Shown: positions 7,525 to 16,838, counted from the stretch's first letter. The stretch: DNA of 64,000 bases from Candidatus Defluviilinea proxima (GCA_016721115.1 JADKIW010000001.1:1255501-1319500); one strand, 5' to 3'. Numbers and translations are program-made. The notes: generated by a model from the letters alone, not told the origin.

Positions 7525-10383
7525 TTACTTTTCACTTCCTATCAGTATCAACGGTGACCAATAATATGGATGTTCATATTCTTTGAGCAATGAAATCTGC
7601 GCCTTGCGCAAAGCCTCAACTTTGGAATGCCCAGACAGCCACTGAAAATAAAATTCTGTGACCAGGCGAGTCATTGCTTCATCATTAACTGTCCAAAGAC
7701 TCACGATCAGGGAAACAGCTCCAGCGTATAAAAAACCTCGTACCAACCCAACCAGATCATCTCCTCCGGCATCATGACCAAGCCCGGTCTCGCAAGCACT
7801 TAACGTGACAAGGGTTGCTTTCAGGTTGAGGTTGTAAATATCCTGTACTGCCAGCCACTGGTCGAAAAGACGAATGGATGAAAGTAAGGGTGCTTCGGGA
7901 CGAAATAATCCATGAGCAGCGAGATGGAAAACACCGCAATCTGATATGGCTTGGTTGACATGCTCAAGAGTTGCCTGTTCGCCAAGCAAGATGTCTGCTT
8001 CTCCAAAGATGTTGGCAATGGTATTGACCTCAGTAGTCACATGAGAAATACGCTCATCTGGGACCCCTACAAGTAAAGGTTTGCCGGAGTATGGATGTTG
8101 TTTTGTAAAGGGAGTGGATTTTTTCCAGCAAAATTTCAGCACAGATGCACTTGGTGCATAGGATACGGCATGCGTCTCGATAAGATAACGGTTATCCAGA
8201 CGCAAGGATTGGAAGGGTAAGGCATGCAATGGGCCATGTGGAATAACAATGATGGCACTTGCTTTTGATAATTCGTTCCAAAAAGGCCCGATCAATTTTT
8301 GCCCCAGTTCACTCAATATATCCTGGGTGTTTTGTAAAAGTACAGTCTTATGTCGTTGATAATAGCCTGTGCCATACTGAAATTTGGAAAACTGGAACGA
8401 CAATTTTTCCATCAAGTTCAAAACTTCGGCGGTTGAAGCGATCGCTGGGTAAGACCGAACTTCAGATGGAGTAATGAGAAATGCAGTGATCTGGCCACGA
8501 GCAATAAAGTACTCTACAAGAAGTGTATCTTTTGGAAGATCAGGTTGAACATCTGCAGGTGTTAAGGGTGCTTCTCGAATCAGAGAAAGTTCTTCAGTAT
8601 GGCGGCCTCGCAAATTACGCCAGATGGAAGTGGCTTCTTGTTCTCGTTCATCAATTTTGGCCCAGGTTTCCGGGCTAGCCGCTGGGACACCAGTCTCCCC
8701 TGGTGCAACGCCACGAGTCAAACGTGTATAAAGCCAGTTCAACTCATCTCGAATCTCTTGTAAGCGTTCCGCCCGATGGGCATCCATTTCATCGGAAATC
8801 CGCAATTTGGGACGAACCCCAGCAGATAATAAATTAACCAATGCGCGCGATTTGGCTTGCTCTGCCCACGTGAAGGCCAAAGATGGGTTTGCTGGTGCAT
8901 GAAGAGTCACAAGTGCTTCATAGGGAGCGAGTTTATCTGCCACAAATGCAGTGCGATGTTCTTCTATTGCTAACGCTGCTGTCATTTGCTCAATGTTGCC
9001 CACGGCTTTTTTATAATACGCAATGGCTTGTTCGATTTTTCCCATCCCCTCGTAAACACGTCCCAAACCAGTATCAATACGTTGAGTTAACCAGGGAGCA
9101 GGCATATCTCCCAGTATCTGTTTTGCGATTTGTAACTCTTGTAAGCTCTGTTCCCATTGGCGGTTATCTGCCCAAAAAGTAGCTGCAAGAATGTGTGCGT
9201 AAGCCTGCCGGGTTTTCATACCGAGCTTCTCATATGATTGGGCGGCTTTTGTAGTCAGGCTTCTCGCCATGTCATACTGACCATCCTGCCCAAGGACTTC
9301 TGCTCGCTGGATGTCAGTATGTGCCCCCCACGCGTCATTTCCCAAGGAAAGAAATAATTTCTGAGCTTCGGCCAATAAGATAATGGCTTTTTCACGTTGT
9401 CCTAAACGCGCAAGAGCCAGTGCATGATTTGCTTTGCTACGAGCAAGTTCATATGTTATGCCCAGCTCAGCGAAAGCTTGCTCTGCCTGTCGAGCGAGCC
9501 GTAAAGCTTCATCAGGCAAATTTAAATCCAAATACAAATCACTTTCCCCATAATCGGTCATAGCCAGATTTACTTGCGAATTTAAACTGGAAAAAGCGGC
9601 GCGTGCTCTCTCGTAAGTCTGAAAAGACTTTGCATAATTCCCGCGAGCATACTGGAGCAAAGCAAGATCATAATCCACTGATGCCGCGGCGGTGCGGAGG
9701 TCTGCCTCCTCAAATACTGGTCTTGCCTGTTCGTGTAATTGTTCGGCTAATAGAAAATCATCCAGTGGAAGCAATGAATTCGCTTGGTTGATCTTGCTCA
9801 TTGCCGCATAAAAGTTTTCGCCAAGAGATGTGAATGCTGTAGTTGCACGCTCGAAGGATTCCACTGCTAGAGCATACTGTCCTTGACTGTAATGAATGTT
9901 GCCTAGATTCATGTCAAGTTTGGCGAGATATAGTGTGTCTTGTTGTTCGATAAATACAATACGGGCGGATTCAGCGAGGGCTAACGCTTGATCAAATTGC
10001 CCAAGTTTCATCAAAGTAAACATGTGACCGATACTTATGCGAGCGGCATCCAGGGGCTTCCCTGCGGAATTAAAAAGCTGGGCCGCGCGTTCGTAACATT
10101 GCACGGCGGCTTCAAGCTCGGCAAGAGAATCATGTGCGTTAGCTTGTGCCCATATTGCCAACGCACAGGCCTCATCGTCATTAATATATTCGGCTACTTC
10201 TTCTGCGATTTGTCCGATTTCGAGCGAACGACGAGCATCGTCACGTTCGATCGTATCCGCTTGTTCTTTGAGCGCGTATACGATGTCCACATGCACGGCA
10301 TCAGGATTCCCCTTTAGAAGAAAAAGCCGCGCCTGAATATCGGACGCGGTGAGTAAAGCTTCTAATAATTCTGTTTTATTCAT
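7525..10383 (-). CDS. TPR-CHAT caspase-like peptidase
   Basis: A 952-residue cytoplasmic protein. The first about 520 residues are tetratricopeptide-type helical repeats. The C-terminal about 330 residues are a CHAT domain (clan CD, caspase/separase-like), with the catalytic His in FHLAAHGLF (about 824) and Cys in TLSACETGLG (about 864). The TPRs probably sense or bind a partner and the CHAT domain cleaves a target; no target is known. The ATG at 10383 overlaps the end of the upstream anti-sigma-like gene by 8 bases, which favours it over an upstream in-frame extension to 10518 that would lie inside that gene. It is the third gene of a sigma/zinc-finger/CHAT set, with the secreted subtilase 89 bases downstream. 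Confidence 0.9.
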   Translation of the reverse strand: MNKTELLEALLTASDIQARLFLLKGNPDAVHVDIVYALKEQADTIERDDARRSLEIGQIAEEVAEYINDDEACALAIWAQANAHDSLAELEAAVQCYERAAQLFNSAGKPLDAARISIGHMFTLMKLGQFDQALALAESARIVFIEQQDTLYLAKLDMNLGNIHYSQGQYALAVESFERATTAFTSLGENFYAAMSKINQANSLLPLDDFLLAEQLHEQARPVFEEADLRTAAASVDYDLALLQYARGNYAKSFQTYERARAAFSSLNSQVNLAMTDYGESDLYLDLNLPDEALRLARQAEQAFAELGITYELARSKANHALALARLGQREKAIILLAEAQKLFLSLGNDAWGAHTDIQRAEVLGQDGQYDMARSLTTKAAQSYEKLGMKTRQAYAHILAATFWADNRQWEQSLQELQIAKQILGDMPAPWLTQRIDTGLGRVYEGMGKIEQAIAYYKKAVGNIEQMTAALAIEEHRTAFVADKLAPYEALVTLHAPANPSLAFTWAEQAKSRALVNLLSAGVRPKLRISDEMDAHRAERLQEIRDELNWLYTRLTRGVAPGETGVPAASPETWAKIDEREQEATSIWRNLRGRHTEELSLIREAPLTPADVQPDLPKDTLLVEYFIARGQITAFLITPSEVRSYPAIASTAEVLNLMEKLSFQFSKFQYGTGYYQRHKTVLLQNTQDILSELGQKLIGPFWNELSKASAIIVIPHGPLHALPFQSLRLDNRYLIETHAVSYAPSASVLKFCWKKSTPFTKQHPYSGKPLLVGVPDERISHVTTEVNTIANIFGEADILLGEQATLEHVNQAISDCGVFHLAAHGLFRPEAPLLSSIRLFDQWLAVQDIYNLNLKATLVTLSACETGLGHDAGGDDLVGLVRGFLYAGAVSLIVSLWTVNDEAMTRLVTEFYFQWLSGHSKVEALRKAQISLLKEYEHPYYWSPLILIGSEK

Positions 10384-10984
10384 TCCGGAACTCAAGCCCC
10401 GTGACAGCGATCTCTTGATCCTCAAGATCGAACACAAGGTCGTAAGTGCCGGATACAACCCCATGAAAGGCGAATTGACCGAGTGAGTCTGTTTCAGTTG
10501 CCTTCTGCTGTCCATCATTGTTTTGCAAACTTACAAAAGCGGGAAGGAAACCTCCTGAATGTTGGGTATCGAGTACCTGCCCGCGCAATTCGTGATCGTT
10601 GCGGCTCGATTTGATCTGCAGGTCAATATCCACTTGTTCGGTAGTAAATAGCATTTGATGTGTTCGCCCGGCGCCTCGTGTGGCGGCAAACGATAATTGT
10701 GTGTGGCTATCGAAGGTCAGCGACGCAACCAGTCGATTCAAAAATTTGGGCGAGGCCTCTTTCATCTGGCCTTTCGCCCTGTTAATTGCCTGCTGAAGGA
10801 TATGGGATGGGGGAGCTACCGTGTGGTCCGTCGCAACAGTTTCCAGAACTTTTCTTACAAGAGACATGCGCCGGTCACATTGAGGACATGTTGCCGTAAG
10901 GTGCTCATCGACCATGCTTCGTTCCTCGGCAGGGAGTCGGTTTTCCAAATAGTTGAGTAGGGTTTCGTAGGATATGTGAGTCAT
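10376..10984 (-). CDS. Zinc-finger anti-sigma-like protein with a C-terminal carboxypeptidase-regulatory-like fold
   Basis: A 202-residue soluble protein. Near the N-terminus a His/Cys cluster (EHLTATCPQCDRR, about 27-39) resembles the anti-sigma zinc finger (zf-HC2), although the His-Cys spacing is one residue longer than the usual Hx3Cx2C. The C-terminal about 70 residues (GQVLDTQ...GTYDLVFDLED) look like a carboxypeptidase regulatory-like beta-sandwich. No membrane helix is visible, so if it binds the neighbouring sigma factor it does so in the cytoplasm. It lies 62 bases after the sigma gene and overlaps the start of the CHAT gene by 8 bases, so the three are probably co-translated. The anti-sigma role is inferred from position and the zinc motif. 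Confidence 0.75.
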   Translation of the reverse strand: MTHISYETLLNYLENRLPAEERSMVDEHLTATCPQCDRRMSLVRKVLETVATDHTVAPPSHILQQAINRAKGQMKEASPKFLNRLVASLTFDSHTQLSFAATRGAGRTHQMLFTTEQVDIDLQIKSSRNDHELRGQVLDTQHSGGFLPAFVSLQNNDGQQKATETDSLGQFAFHGVVSGTYDLVFDLEDQEIAVTGLEFRNE

Positions 10985-11046
10985 GGGATTCCGCTTTCTT
11001 ATTTAGAGCGTTCCATTTGCCAAAAAATACATCCTAATCGCTGTTC

Positions 11047-11628
11047 TTAGGCATCTGCAAAGCCCATGCCTTCCAGTATTTTCATCAGTTTTTCCAGGCA
11101 ACGGTAGCGGGTAGGGCCGATGCTCCCCTCTGGGACATTCAAACTTTGGGAGATTTCGCTGTAGGCCGGGCGCGGATCAGAGTAGAAGAGTAGAGTCAGC
11201 AGATCGCGGCAGGGCAGTTCCAGGGTCCCGATCGCCGCGTGGACCACAGATTGCTTCTCCAATTCGAGAAATACATCTTCCGACCGTATGCCTCCGCTTA
11301 AATTCTCATCCAGCATTCCTGCATCAAGGGAAGATTCTTTTTGTTTGACCTGACGGAGCATTCGCCAACATTCTCTGCGAGTGGTGATCACGAGCCACGC
11401 GCCCAAGCGTTCACGATCACGGATTTTTTTCAGGTTTTCCCATAACAGGACACACACGTTTTGGAAGATGTCGTTGGCGTCATGCTCGGGTAGACCATAA
11501 CGCAAAGGGATGCTGTAGATCAGACGCTGGTACCGTATAAGCAAGGTTTCCCAAGCCTGGCCTTCCCCCTTCAAGCATGCTTCAACAAGTTCTGTATCCG
11601 GCAAAAGGGCAAAAGGCTGGATGCTCAT
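11047..11628 (-). CDS. ECF-type RNA polymerase sigma factor
   Basis: A 193-residue sigma-70 family factor of the ECF type. Region 2 (about 25-95; NDIFQNVCVLLWENL and WLVITTRRECWR) contacts the -10 element and core polymerase. Region 4 (about 130-185; LLFYSDPRPAYSEISQSLNVPEGSIGPTR, given here only as a span, with the helix-turn-helix at its end) contacts the -35 element. Regions 1.1 and 3 are missing, as expected. It heads the cassette with the zinc-finger protein and CHAT peptidase. A sigma70-type promoter lies directly before the ATG and leaves almost no 5' leader. Confidence 0.9.
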   Translation of the reverse strand: MSIQPFALLPDTELVEACLKGEGQAWETLLIRYQRLIYSIPLRYGLPEHDANDIFQNVCVLLWENLKKIRDRERLGAWLVITTRRECWRMLRQVKQKESSLDAGMLDENLSGGIRSEDVFLELEKQSVVHAAIGTLELPCRDLLTLLFYSDPRPAYSEISQSLNVPEGSIGPTRYRCLEKLMKILEGMGFADA

Positions 11629-11638
11629 TGTGTTGAAT

Positions 11639-11666
11639 TGTATACATACTCACCCATAAGTGTCAA
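11639..11666 (-). promoter_or_regulatory. Sigma70-type promoter of the ECF sigma gene, nearly leaderless
   Basis: On the minus strand a perfect -35 TTGACA (11661-11666) is followed after 16 bp by TATACA (11639-11644); TACAAT at 18-bp spacing is an overlapping alternative. Only 10 bases separate the -10 from the ATG at 11628, so the transcript would begin at or within a few bases of the start codon. No ribosome-binding site is present. Confidence 0.75.
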
Positions 11667-11817
11667 CAAAAAACGACTTTCGGTTTGTTTTATGTGCTTC
11701 TATTGACCCTTACATCCTCTTATGAGTTGATTTAAGATGCCTTTGAGGCGCTGTTATCTCTCTATTACAACAATAAGATGCAACAAACGATGCGTATGGT
11801 GTATCCAGATTGGATAT

Positions 11818-11852
11818 AAAAAGGCCAACCGTTCGACACGGTTGGCCTTTTT
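11818..11852 (-). terminator. Intrinsic terminator after the lipoprotein operon
   Basis: A 14-bp stem (AAAAAGGCCAACCG and complement, 7-base loop) flanked by A- and T-runs. It lies about 60 bases past the stop at 11912, ending the operon that starts at 16811. The interval 11667-11817 between it and the sigma promoter shows no gene. Confidence 0.88.
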
Positions 11853-11911
11853 ATAAGTCATTTCGTGATGTTTATATTTCTTGAACCTGTGTGTAAAATT
11901 TTATTAACGGT

Positions 11912-13213
11912 TTACCCGGGGCAATAAAGCAACTCACCAACTTGATCGTTGATCGTGGTGGTGTTACCGGCGTTGTCTTGTGCTTGTACATACCAGCGGA
12001 TGAAGCCGTTTGCACCTTGCAATGTGTTGTAGGCTTGGTTACTCGCGTTATTATCAATGATTAGCTCGTAGGTTCCATTTCCGATGGGTGTGCCAGATAT
12101 TGTGTTGTATCCGCTTGTGGAACTGCCTTCGTAACGGTACCCAAAGATAACTGATGCAATACCAGATGGGTCGGTAACACCCAACGCCTGCATGGTGAAT
12201 GTGCTTCCACAACTTCCATAGTAGACGGGCGCACTGTGATACAGGTTCTTTATGTCTGGTCCTGTCGTATCGGCTGGTGGCATAGCTGTGAATGTGGGCG
12301 GAACTGCGGTCGGTGGAGCAATTGTCGGCGGGGGAACTGTAATTGTCGCTGAATCAGACGAGGTCACGGAGGAAGCGCATTTTTCTACAGAGATGCGATG
12401 GGGCGTAGCCGCTGTAACAAGATTCCCTAAAACATCCAAGCCTTCCGGGGTAAATTCGAGTTGTGTGACAAGGGCTCCAATTCCGGCTGTGGCTGTGTTC
12501 ATATCCAACGACAGAAGATAATTGGTGGGACCACCCACGCCCGGAGATGTAGTTTCCACGCCGCCTGTGGTGATCACAGTTCCGCTAGCATCGAGCAGGG
12601 AATAGCCGACGCGAATCGTCAACACGGCTCCGGGATCGGCAACATATACATTGAAGTTGACCAACGTCGGATTGGAAGGCGGGCAAACCCCGTAGTAGAC
12701 GTAACTTGGCGATGCTTCGGCTTTCATCTCTACAAACGGTGCACTGCCCGGAGTTGGGGTTGGTCCATCTTCGGTGGGAACTGGGAAGGCGCCGAGGATC
12801 GGGTCTGCGCAAGAGCCGCTTTGGTATGTTGTTGGCGCTTGGACCTTATCTGAAACACAGACGCGAACTGATGCGCTCTCGGTGGATTCTGCACCTGCAT
12901 AGGCGCGCGAGGAGATGAGATATTCTCCCGGTGTTGATGCATTCCATGTGGTTTCGGCATACACAATGGGCGCGGCGGTGTCGGTATCCACAGCGCCGAT
13001 ACTGATGCCGTTGACAAGAAATTCAACTTTATTCACGCCGCTACCGGATGTGTGACGTGCATGAGCTTTGAGCGTGAATGCACCCAAAGGTAAAACTGTT
13101 CCGTTAACGGGCTGGTCTAGCCAGGCTTGTACGCCGCTGGATGAAGTTTCAGCTCCGGCAGAACACGCCGTAAGAAGTGCGGCAATCAAAGCAAGAAGAA
13201 TGATCCGTTTCAT
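11912..13213 (-). CDS. Surface lipoprotein with Ig-like domain, function unknown
   Basis: A 433-residue protein with a lipoprotein signal peptide ending in the lipobox LLTAC (Cys about 17), so it is predicted to be anchored on the outer face of the membrane. An Ig-like beta-sandwich follows the signal (about 30-125; KVEFLVNGISIG is typical). Two more beta-rich segments are separated by Thr/Pro linkers (about 145-165 and 285-310). The last part (about 310-433) resembles a second Ig-like fold with a Cys pair. The start at 13213 has AGGAA about 7 bases upstream. It is the last gene of an operon of surface proteins. No enzymatic motif is seen; a binding or structural role is guessed. Confidence 0.7.
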   Translation of the reverse strand: MKRIILLALIAALLTACSAGAETSSSGVQAWLDQPVNGTVLPLGAFTLKAHARHTSGSGVNKVEFLVNGISIGAVDTDTAAPIVYAETTWNASTPGEYLISSRAYAGAESTESASVRVCVSDKVQAPTTYQSGSCADPILGAFPVPTEDGPTPTPGSAPFVEMKAEASPSYVYYGVCPPSNPTLVNFNVYVADPGAVLTIRVGYSLLDASGTVITTGGVETTSPGVGGPTNYLLSLDMNTATAGIGALVTQLEFTPEGLDVLGNLVTAATPHRISVEKCASSVTSSDSATITVPPPTIAPPTAVPPTFTAMPPADTTGPDIKNLYHSAPVYYGSCGSTFTMQALGVTDPSGIASVIFGYRYEGSSTSGYNTISGTPIGNGTYELIIDNNASNQAYNTLQGANGFIRWYVQAQDNAGNTTTINDQVGELLYCPG

Positions 13214-13228
13214 GGTTGATTCCTTTTT

Positions 13229-15580
13229 TTAGTTTTGACCGCGCACAGTGATCTGGAAACGACACTTTGCTTCGCCAAAGTCGCTTTGCAGGATCACGGT
13301 TTCATTGGCGCGTGACCATTCTTGTGGGGAGCGCGGTGCAAGAACTGCGAGGGCAGTACAGAATAGGTCTGGAGCGTTTTCAGTGTCGTAATCATTGATC
13401 GAAACGCTGAAGGATAACGGTCGATCATTGATCGGATGATTCATCTCTATCCACCAACCGGAATTGGTTGTAAACGTTCCTTCGTTATGACAGATGGTAT
13501 TGGTTGGACAAAGTCCAAATACCAGCGTGCCTGCTCCGTGACTGGGCGGGTTCAACATGCCAATTGAACTATTTCCATCTGCGAGCGTCATCATGCCGAA
13601 CATTTCAAAGCGGCGGTCGTCGCACAGGATACAGATGTCGCCGCGATCCAACACTTGTCCAGTTGCCGCGCTGGGGCTGACGGTGAGCGAGTCCACGCTG
13701 ATCCACAACTGTCTTGAAGCACGGCAGGCTGGCATCCGTACTTCAAATGGTTGACTGGGTTCAGACATACCAAGGTCGGTGATGGTGCGCACGCTGAAGC
13801 GTACGATTGCTCCACAGCGCCAGCGTTGAGAATAATTTGGAACGCGAGAGGAACGTGCAGTTCCCGGTGTGATGGGAGTGGCGATTCCCTCACCAGACGG
13901 TGTGGTGGATAGGGTGTCTTGAATCGAAGTGATCACCATGAACCCTGTCACTGCATTTTGTGGAACTATAGCTGTAGGTGACCAATCCCAGGCGAGGCTA
14001 CGCATGATCTGTTCCTCGCATAATATTGTTCCGATGTTTGGGTCACCTTCTGGAAGCGTATCGCACATGCCGAGACTACGATTGACAATACGCACATTGG
14101 TTGGCGGTGGGATGGAAGGACGATCCCTGCGAAGTGGTTCGAGAATGATGGGTGGGATTTGAAGGACACCGTTATACAAGGCAGAAATGTCAAAGCGACT
14201 TGTAGGTGGGGCGATGCGATAACGTAGGAAACTTGCTCCACCAGTGTTGAGCGGAAGATCGCTCAATGAGGCGACCAAAAACGGCTCGAACGCCAACTCA
14301 CTGGTCAAGTCGCGTCCATCCCATTCAGGGCTGGCGTGACTTCCAGAGAAATGCCCGATGCGTTGGCTTTCCGCACCACGCCTGCCCCAACACTCGCCTT
14401 CAAGCATCACCAACCCTGTAGCAACAGGAGCAAGGGAATACTGTCCGCGGTTAGGAAGTTGTAGTGGCAGATCATAGAGCAGGTCACCGGATGTGGCGCG
14501 TAACAATCCATCCCCGGCAGGAATGCGCTCGTAGCGTGACCCATTGACCGAGACATAACAGTACACGCCATCGTAGCGTTCCTGTGTGGTCAGACTGATG
14601 AGTGAGAGTCGCAGATCCGGTGAGAGGCTGGCAGTGCCAGAGGGAGAACAGTCAGGCGTGATTTCCACGGCCAACATGGATGTGATGCCTTCACCGCCAG
14701 AACGAATGGGCGCGAGAAAATAACGATACGTTCCGATACGTGTGACCGGCGTGTCGTTATATGTTGTTGTGTTAGCGGGCAGAGTGGCGAGCAGGCTCAT
14801 CATCGATTCACCGGGCGCAACACGATAAATGCGATACGCCGTTTCATTGGGCGAGTCGCTCCAACGTATGGCGATTTGACTGCAAGAATGCGTTTCGCCT
14901 TCAAAGTTCGGATCGCTGTCAGAGAGGGGAGCAGTGCCGGGGGCACCAGGAGCAGGCGGCGGGATGGATGGTGCGCCGCTTCCACTGGGAGTAGGTGCCG
15001 GACGCGGCAATCTGACCGTTGAGCTGGGTGGCACGCTTCCACCTGATTCCAGCCCGGGGTTTAATCGCACTATTTCTTCCGGTGTCGTTCCTACTGCGGC
15101 GGCAAGATCGTTCACTGAAACTTGAGTCACACCATCGGCGCGAGGAATATCATCAATGTTGACTTGAATCGGCAGTGCGCTCATATCGAGGCTATCGACA
15201 AAGACCACTTCAGAGTCAGCGAACTGTTTCTCACTGAGAAATGCTCGTGCAACCAGAACATGCCGACCCGGCGTGAGAGGCGTCCATGTCTGTGAGAGCA
15301 TGATAACGTTTTGCCCATCACCATTGGATGCGGCGATCAACGCACCATCTGCGTACACTTCCAGCCGTTTGATGGTTTTATCCGCCTCGGCAGATGTGAC
15401 CAGAGGCAACGGTTCATTGATATTGGCGAGCATCGTGCTTTGTGGGTCGCGAATTTCCACAAGGATACGAGGTTCTTTTGTGTTGAAACGCCACAACGCC
15501 CAACCTCCTGCAACGGCGCAGACGGCGAGCATTCCCAGCAGTACGGAAAGTAAGCAACCTAATCCGCGTTTATTTTTCAT
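13229..15580 (-). CDS. Membrane-anchored extracellular protein with LysM-like and fibronectin-like segments
   Basis: A 783-residue protein with one N-terminal membrane helix (about 8-30) and a large outer part. An Ig-like segment (about 35-130) is followed by a LysM-like stretch (VNDLAAAVGTTPEEIVRLNP, about 155-195), a Pro-rich linker, a fibronectin-III-like segment (about 230-310), and further beta-rich regions containing several Cys pairs. No catalytic motif was recognised. The ATG at 15580 has AAGGAG 9 bases upstream; ATG at 15589 abuts that site and is less likely. It overlaps the small upstream gene by 11 bases. It may bind glycan through the LysM-like part and serve as a scaffold in the same envelope complex as the neighbouring lipoproteins. 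Confidence 0.7.
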   Translation of the reverse strand: MKNKRGLGCLLSVLLGMLAVCAVAGGWALWRFNTKEPRILVEIRDPQSTMLANINEPLPLVTSAEADKTIKRLEVYADGALIAASNGDGQNVIMLSQTWTPLTPGRHVLVARAFLSEKQFADSEVVFVDSLDMSALPIQVNIDDIPRADGVTQVSVNDLAAAVGTTPEEIVRLNPGLESGGSVPPSSTVRLPRPAPTPSGSGAPSIPPPAPGAPGTAPLSDSDPNFEGETHSCSQIAIRWSDSPNETAYRIYRVAPGESMMSLLATLPANTTTYNDTPVTRIGTYRYFLAPIRSGGEGITSMLAVEITPDCSPSGTASLSPDLRLSLISLTTQERYDGVYCYVSVNGSRYERIPAGDGLLRATSGDLLYDLPLQLPNRGQYSLAPVATGLVMLEGECWGRRGAESQRIGHFSGSHASPEWDGRDLTSELAFEPFLVASLSDLPLNTGGASFLRYRIAPPTSRFDISALYNGVLQIPPIILEPLRRDRPSIPPPTNVRIVNRSLGMCDTLPEGDPNIGTILCEEQIMRSLAWDWSPTAIVPQNAVTGFMVITSIQDTLSTTPSGEGIATPITPGTARSSRVPNYSQRWRCGAIVRFSVRTITDLGMSEPSQPFEVRMPACRASRQLWISVDSLTVSPSAATGQVLDRGDICILCDDRRFEMFGMMTLADGNSSIGMLNPPSHGAGTLVFGLCPTNTICHNEGTFTTNSGWWIEMNHPINDRPLSFSVSINDYDTENAPDLFCTALAVLAPRSPQEWSRANETVILQSDFGEAKCRFQITVRGQN

Positions 15581-15806
15581 TTCCTTCATCTCCTTCTACA
15601 TTTGGCAAACGAGATACATCAATTGTTTGTGAAGAGTTTCCTTCACTTGTAAGAAAGTTCCATAAGTCAGCGGCAGATTTGAAAAGGTTTTCACTATCTC
15701 CATTCAGCGAGCGGACACTGACGCGCCACTCGCCCGGCGGTTGCCATTCGCTAGGTTCCTGCCATACCCGGATAAAAAACGAAGCGGTCTTCCGTTTTTC
15801 GTTCAT
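15570..15806 (-). CDS. Small conserved-looking hypothetical protein
   Basis: A 78-residue acidic soluble protein with no signal peptide. The pattern FIRVW.EP....GEWR.SVR.L (about 11-33) followed by LWNFL near the middle looks like a compact beta-beta-alpha domain; I recall similar small proteins in Chloroflexota operons but cannot name a family. A good ribosome site (AAGGA) precedes the ATG. The end overlaps the start of the membrane-anchored protein, suggesting translational coupling. Function unknown. Confidence 0.65.
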   Translation of the reverse strand: MNEKRKTASFFIRVWQEPSEWQPPGEWRVSVRSLNGDSENLFKSAADLWNFLTSEGNSSQTIDVSRLPNVEGDEGNEK

Positions 15807-15836
15807 GGCGATTCCTTTTCCATATGGTTTGCTGTC

Positions 15837-16811
15837 TTAGGGTGCGAATGAACAAGTCCACGATCCCTTTACTTGCCCTGGAACTTCGAATGTGCCTGAT
15901 GTCCCGTCACCAGCAACTGTGACTGTCCCTTCCCAATTGGTGACTTGTGCCACATCCGATTGGCCGGTGCCAATGGAAATGAGTGCAGTCGCAGGCTGAC
16001 CAGCGTTCACGCCATTTTCCACGGTGATGGAAAATACACTTACGGGTGTGGGTGGATTGGTGGCAGGTGGCGCGCTAAATGCCACAACAAATGGTTTGGC
16101 GATGGGTGTGGAACACAGAGAGAAGCCCATAAACCCAATGGACTTAAGCGCCTCGAGTGTCGTGACGCCAGCCATTTCGGCAGGGCTTTCAATGGTCACT
16201 TGCATATCGATCAAAGATCCAGATAAGGGAGAGGCAGTCGGTGCAATAGGATCTGTAGCAAGCGGATCTGTACTCGCATCGGGTGTGAATGGCGTGAAAC
16301 GGGATGCAAGCCACTGTCCCAGCGCAATCTGGGATTCACGAGAGAAGCCATACCCTTGTAATGAAACATACCAACCGTTCAAGACCATATCGAAGTACAC
16401 CATGCCATCTCTTTCTTTGATCGCTGCAATTTCACCCAAGGGGACAGGCTCTGTGCCTTCCGCGACATCAATGAATTGCATAACATTGTCGTAGACCTGG
16501 CGACCGGGTGTATGCACAGTGATATTAAGAGCTAGGCTCTTCCCGCTTGTGAAACTGTAAGAGCAACCTACTATGCCAACGGATGCATTGGGTATTTTGT
16601 CGGATGGAGTTTCACTCAAAATGGCGGATAACTCTGCATCTGAAACGACGGTGCATTCCTCCATGTCCGCTGTATCCAACGTACGCGGATCAATTTGTGT
16701 TGTGGCTGGAGGAATCGCGATGGGCGGGTTGGCGACTGGTGTGGCAACACCGGGCACACTACAAGCCAAAGAAGCAAGAATTAATAGAACTGGAAATAGA
16801 CGAATACGCAT
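15837..16811 (-). CDS. Lipoprotein, function unknown
   Basis: A 324-residue protein with a signal peptide and lipobox LASLAC (Cys about 17), followed by a Pro-rich tether (about 25-45). The middle part (about 50-185) has Cys residues at TVVSD-flanking and VGCSYSF positions and may form a mixed alpha/beta domain of the type seen in bacterial sensor lipoproteins. The C-terminal about 110 residues form a beta-rich domain ending close to a Cys (WTCSFAP). The start has AGGAG 6 bases upstream. It is the first gene of the operon and sits next to the SARP-type regulator, with a promoter carrying an 11-bp direct repeat. No function can be assigned. Confidence 0.7.
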   Translation of the reverse strand: MRIRLFPVLLILASLACSVPGVATPVANPPIAIPPATTQIDPRTLDTADMEECTVVSDAELSAILSETPSDKIPNASVGIVGCSYSFTSGKSLALNITVHTPGRQVYDNVMQFIDVAEGTEPVPLGEIAAIKERDGMVYFDMVLNGWYVSLQGYGFSRESQIALGQWLASRFTPFTPDASTDPLATDPIAPTASPLSGSLIDMQVTIESPAEMAGVTTLEALKSIGFMGFSLCSTPIAKPFVVAFSAPPATNPPTPVSVFSITVENGVNAGQPATALISIGTGQSDVAQVTNWEGTVTVAGDGTSGTFEVPGQVKGSWTCSFAP

Positions 16812-16838
16812 TGAACACTCCTTTTTTTGTTATCCCAC

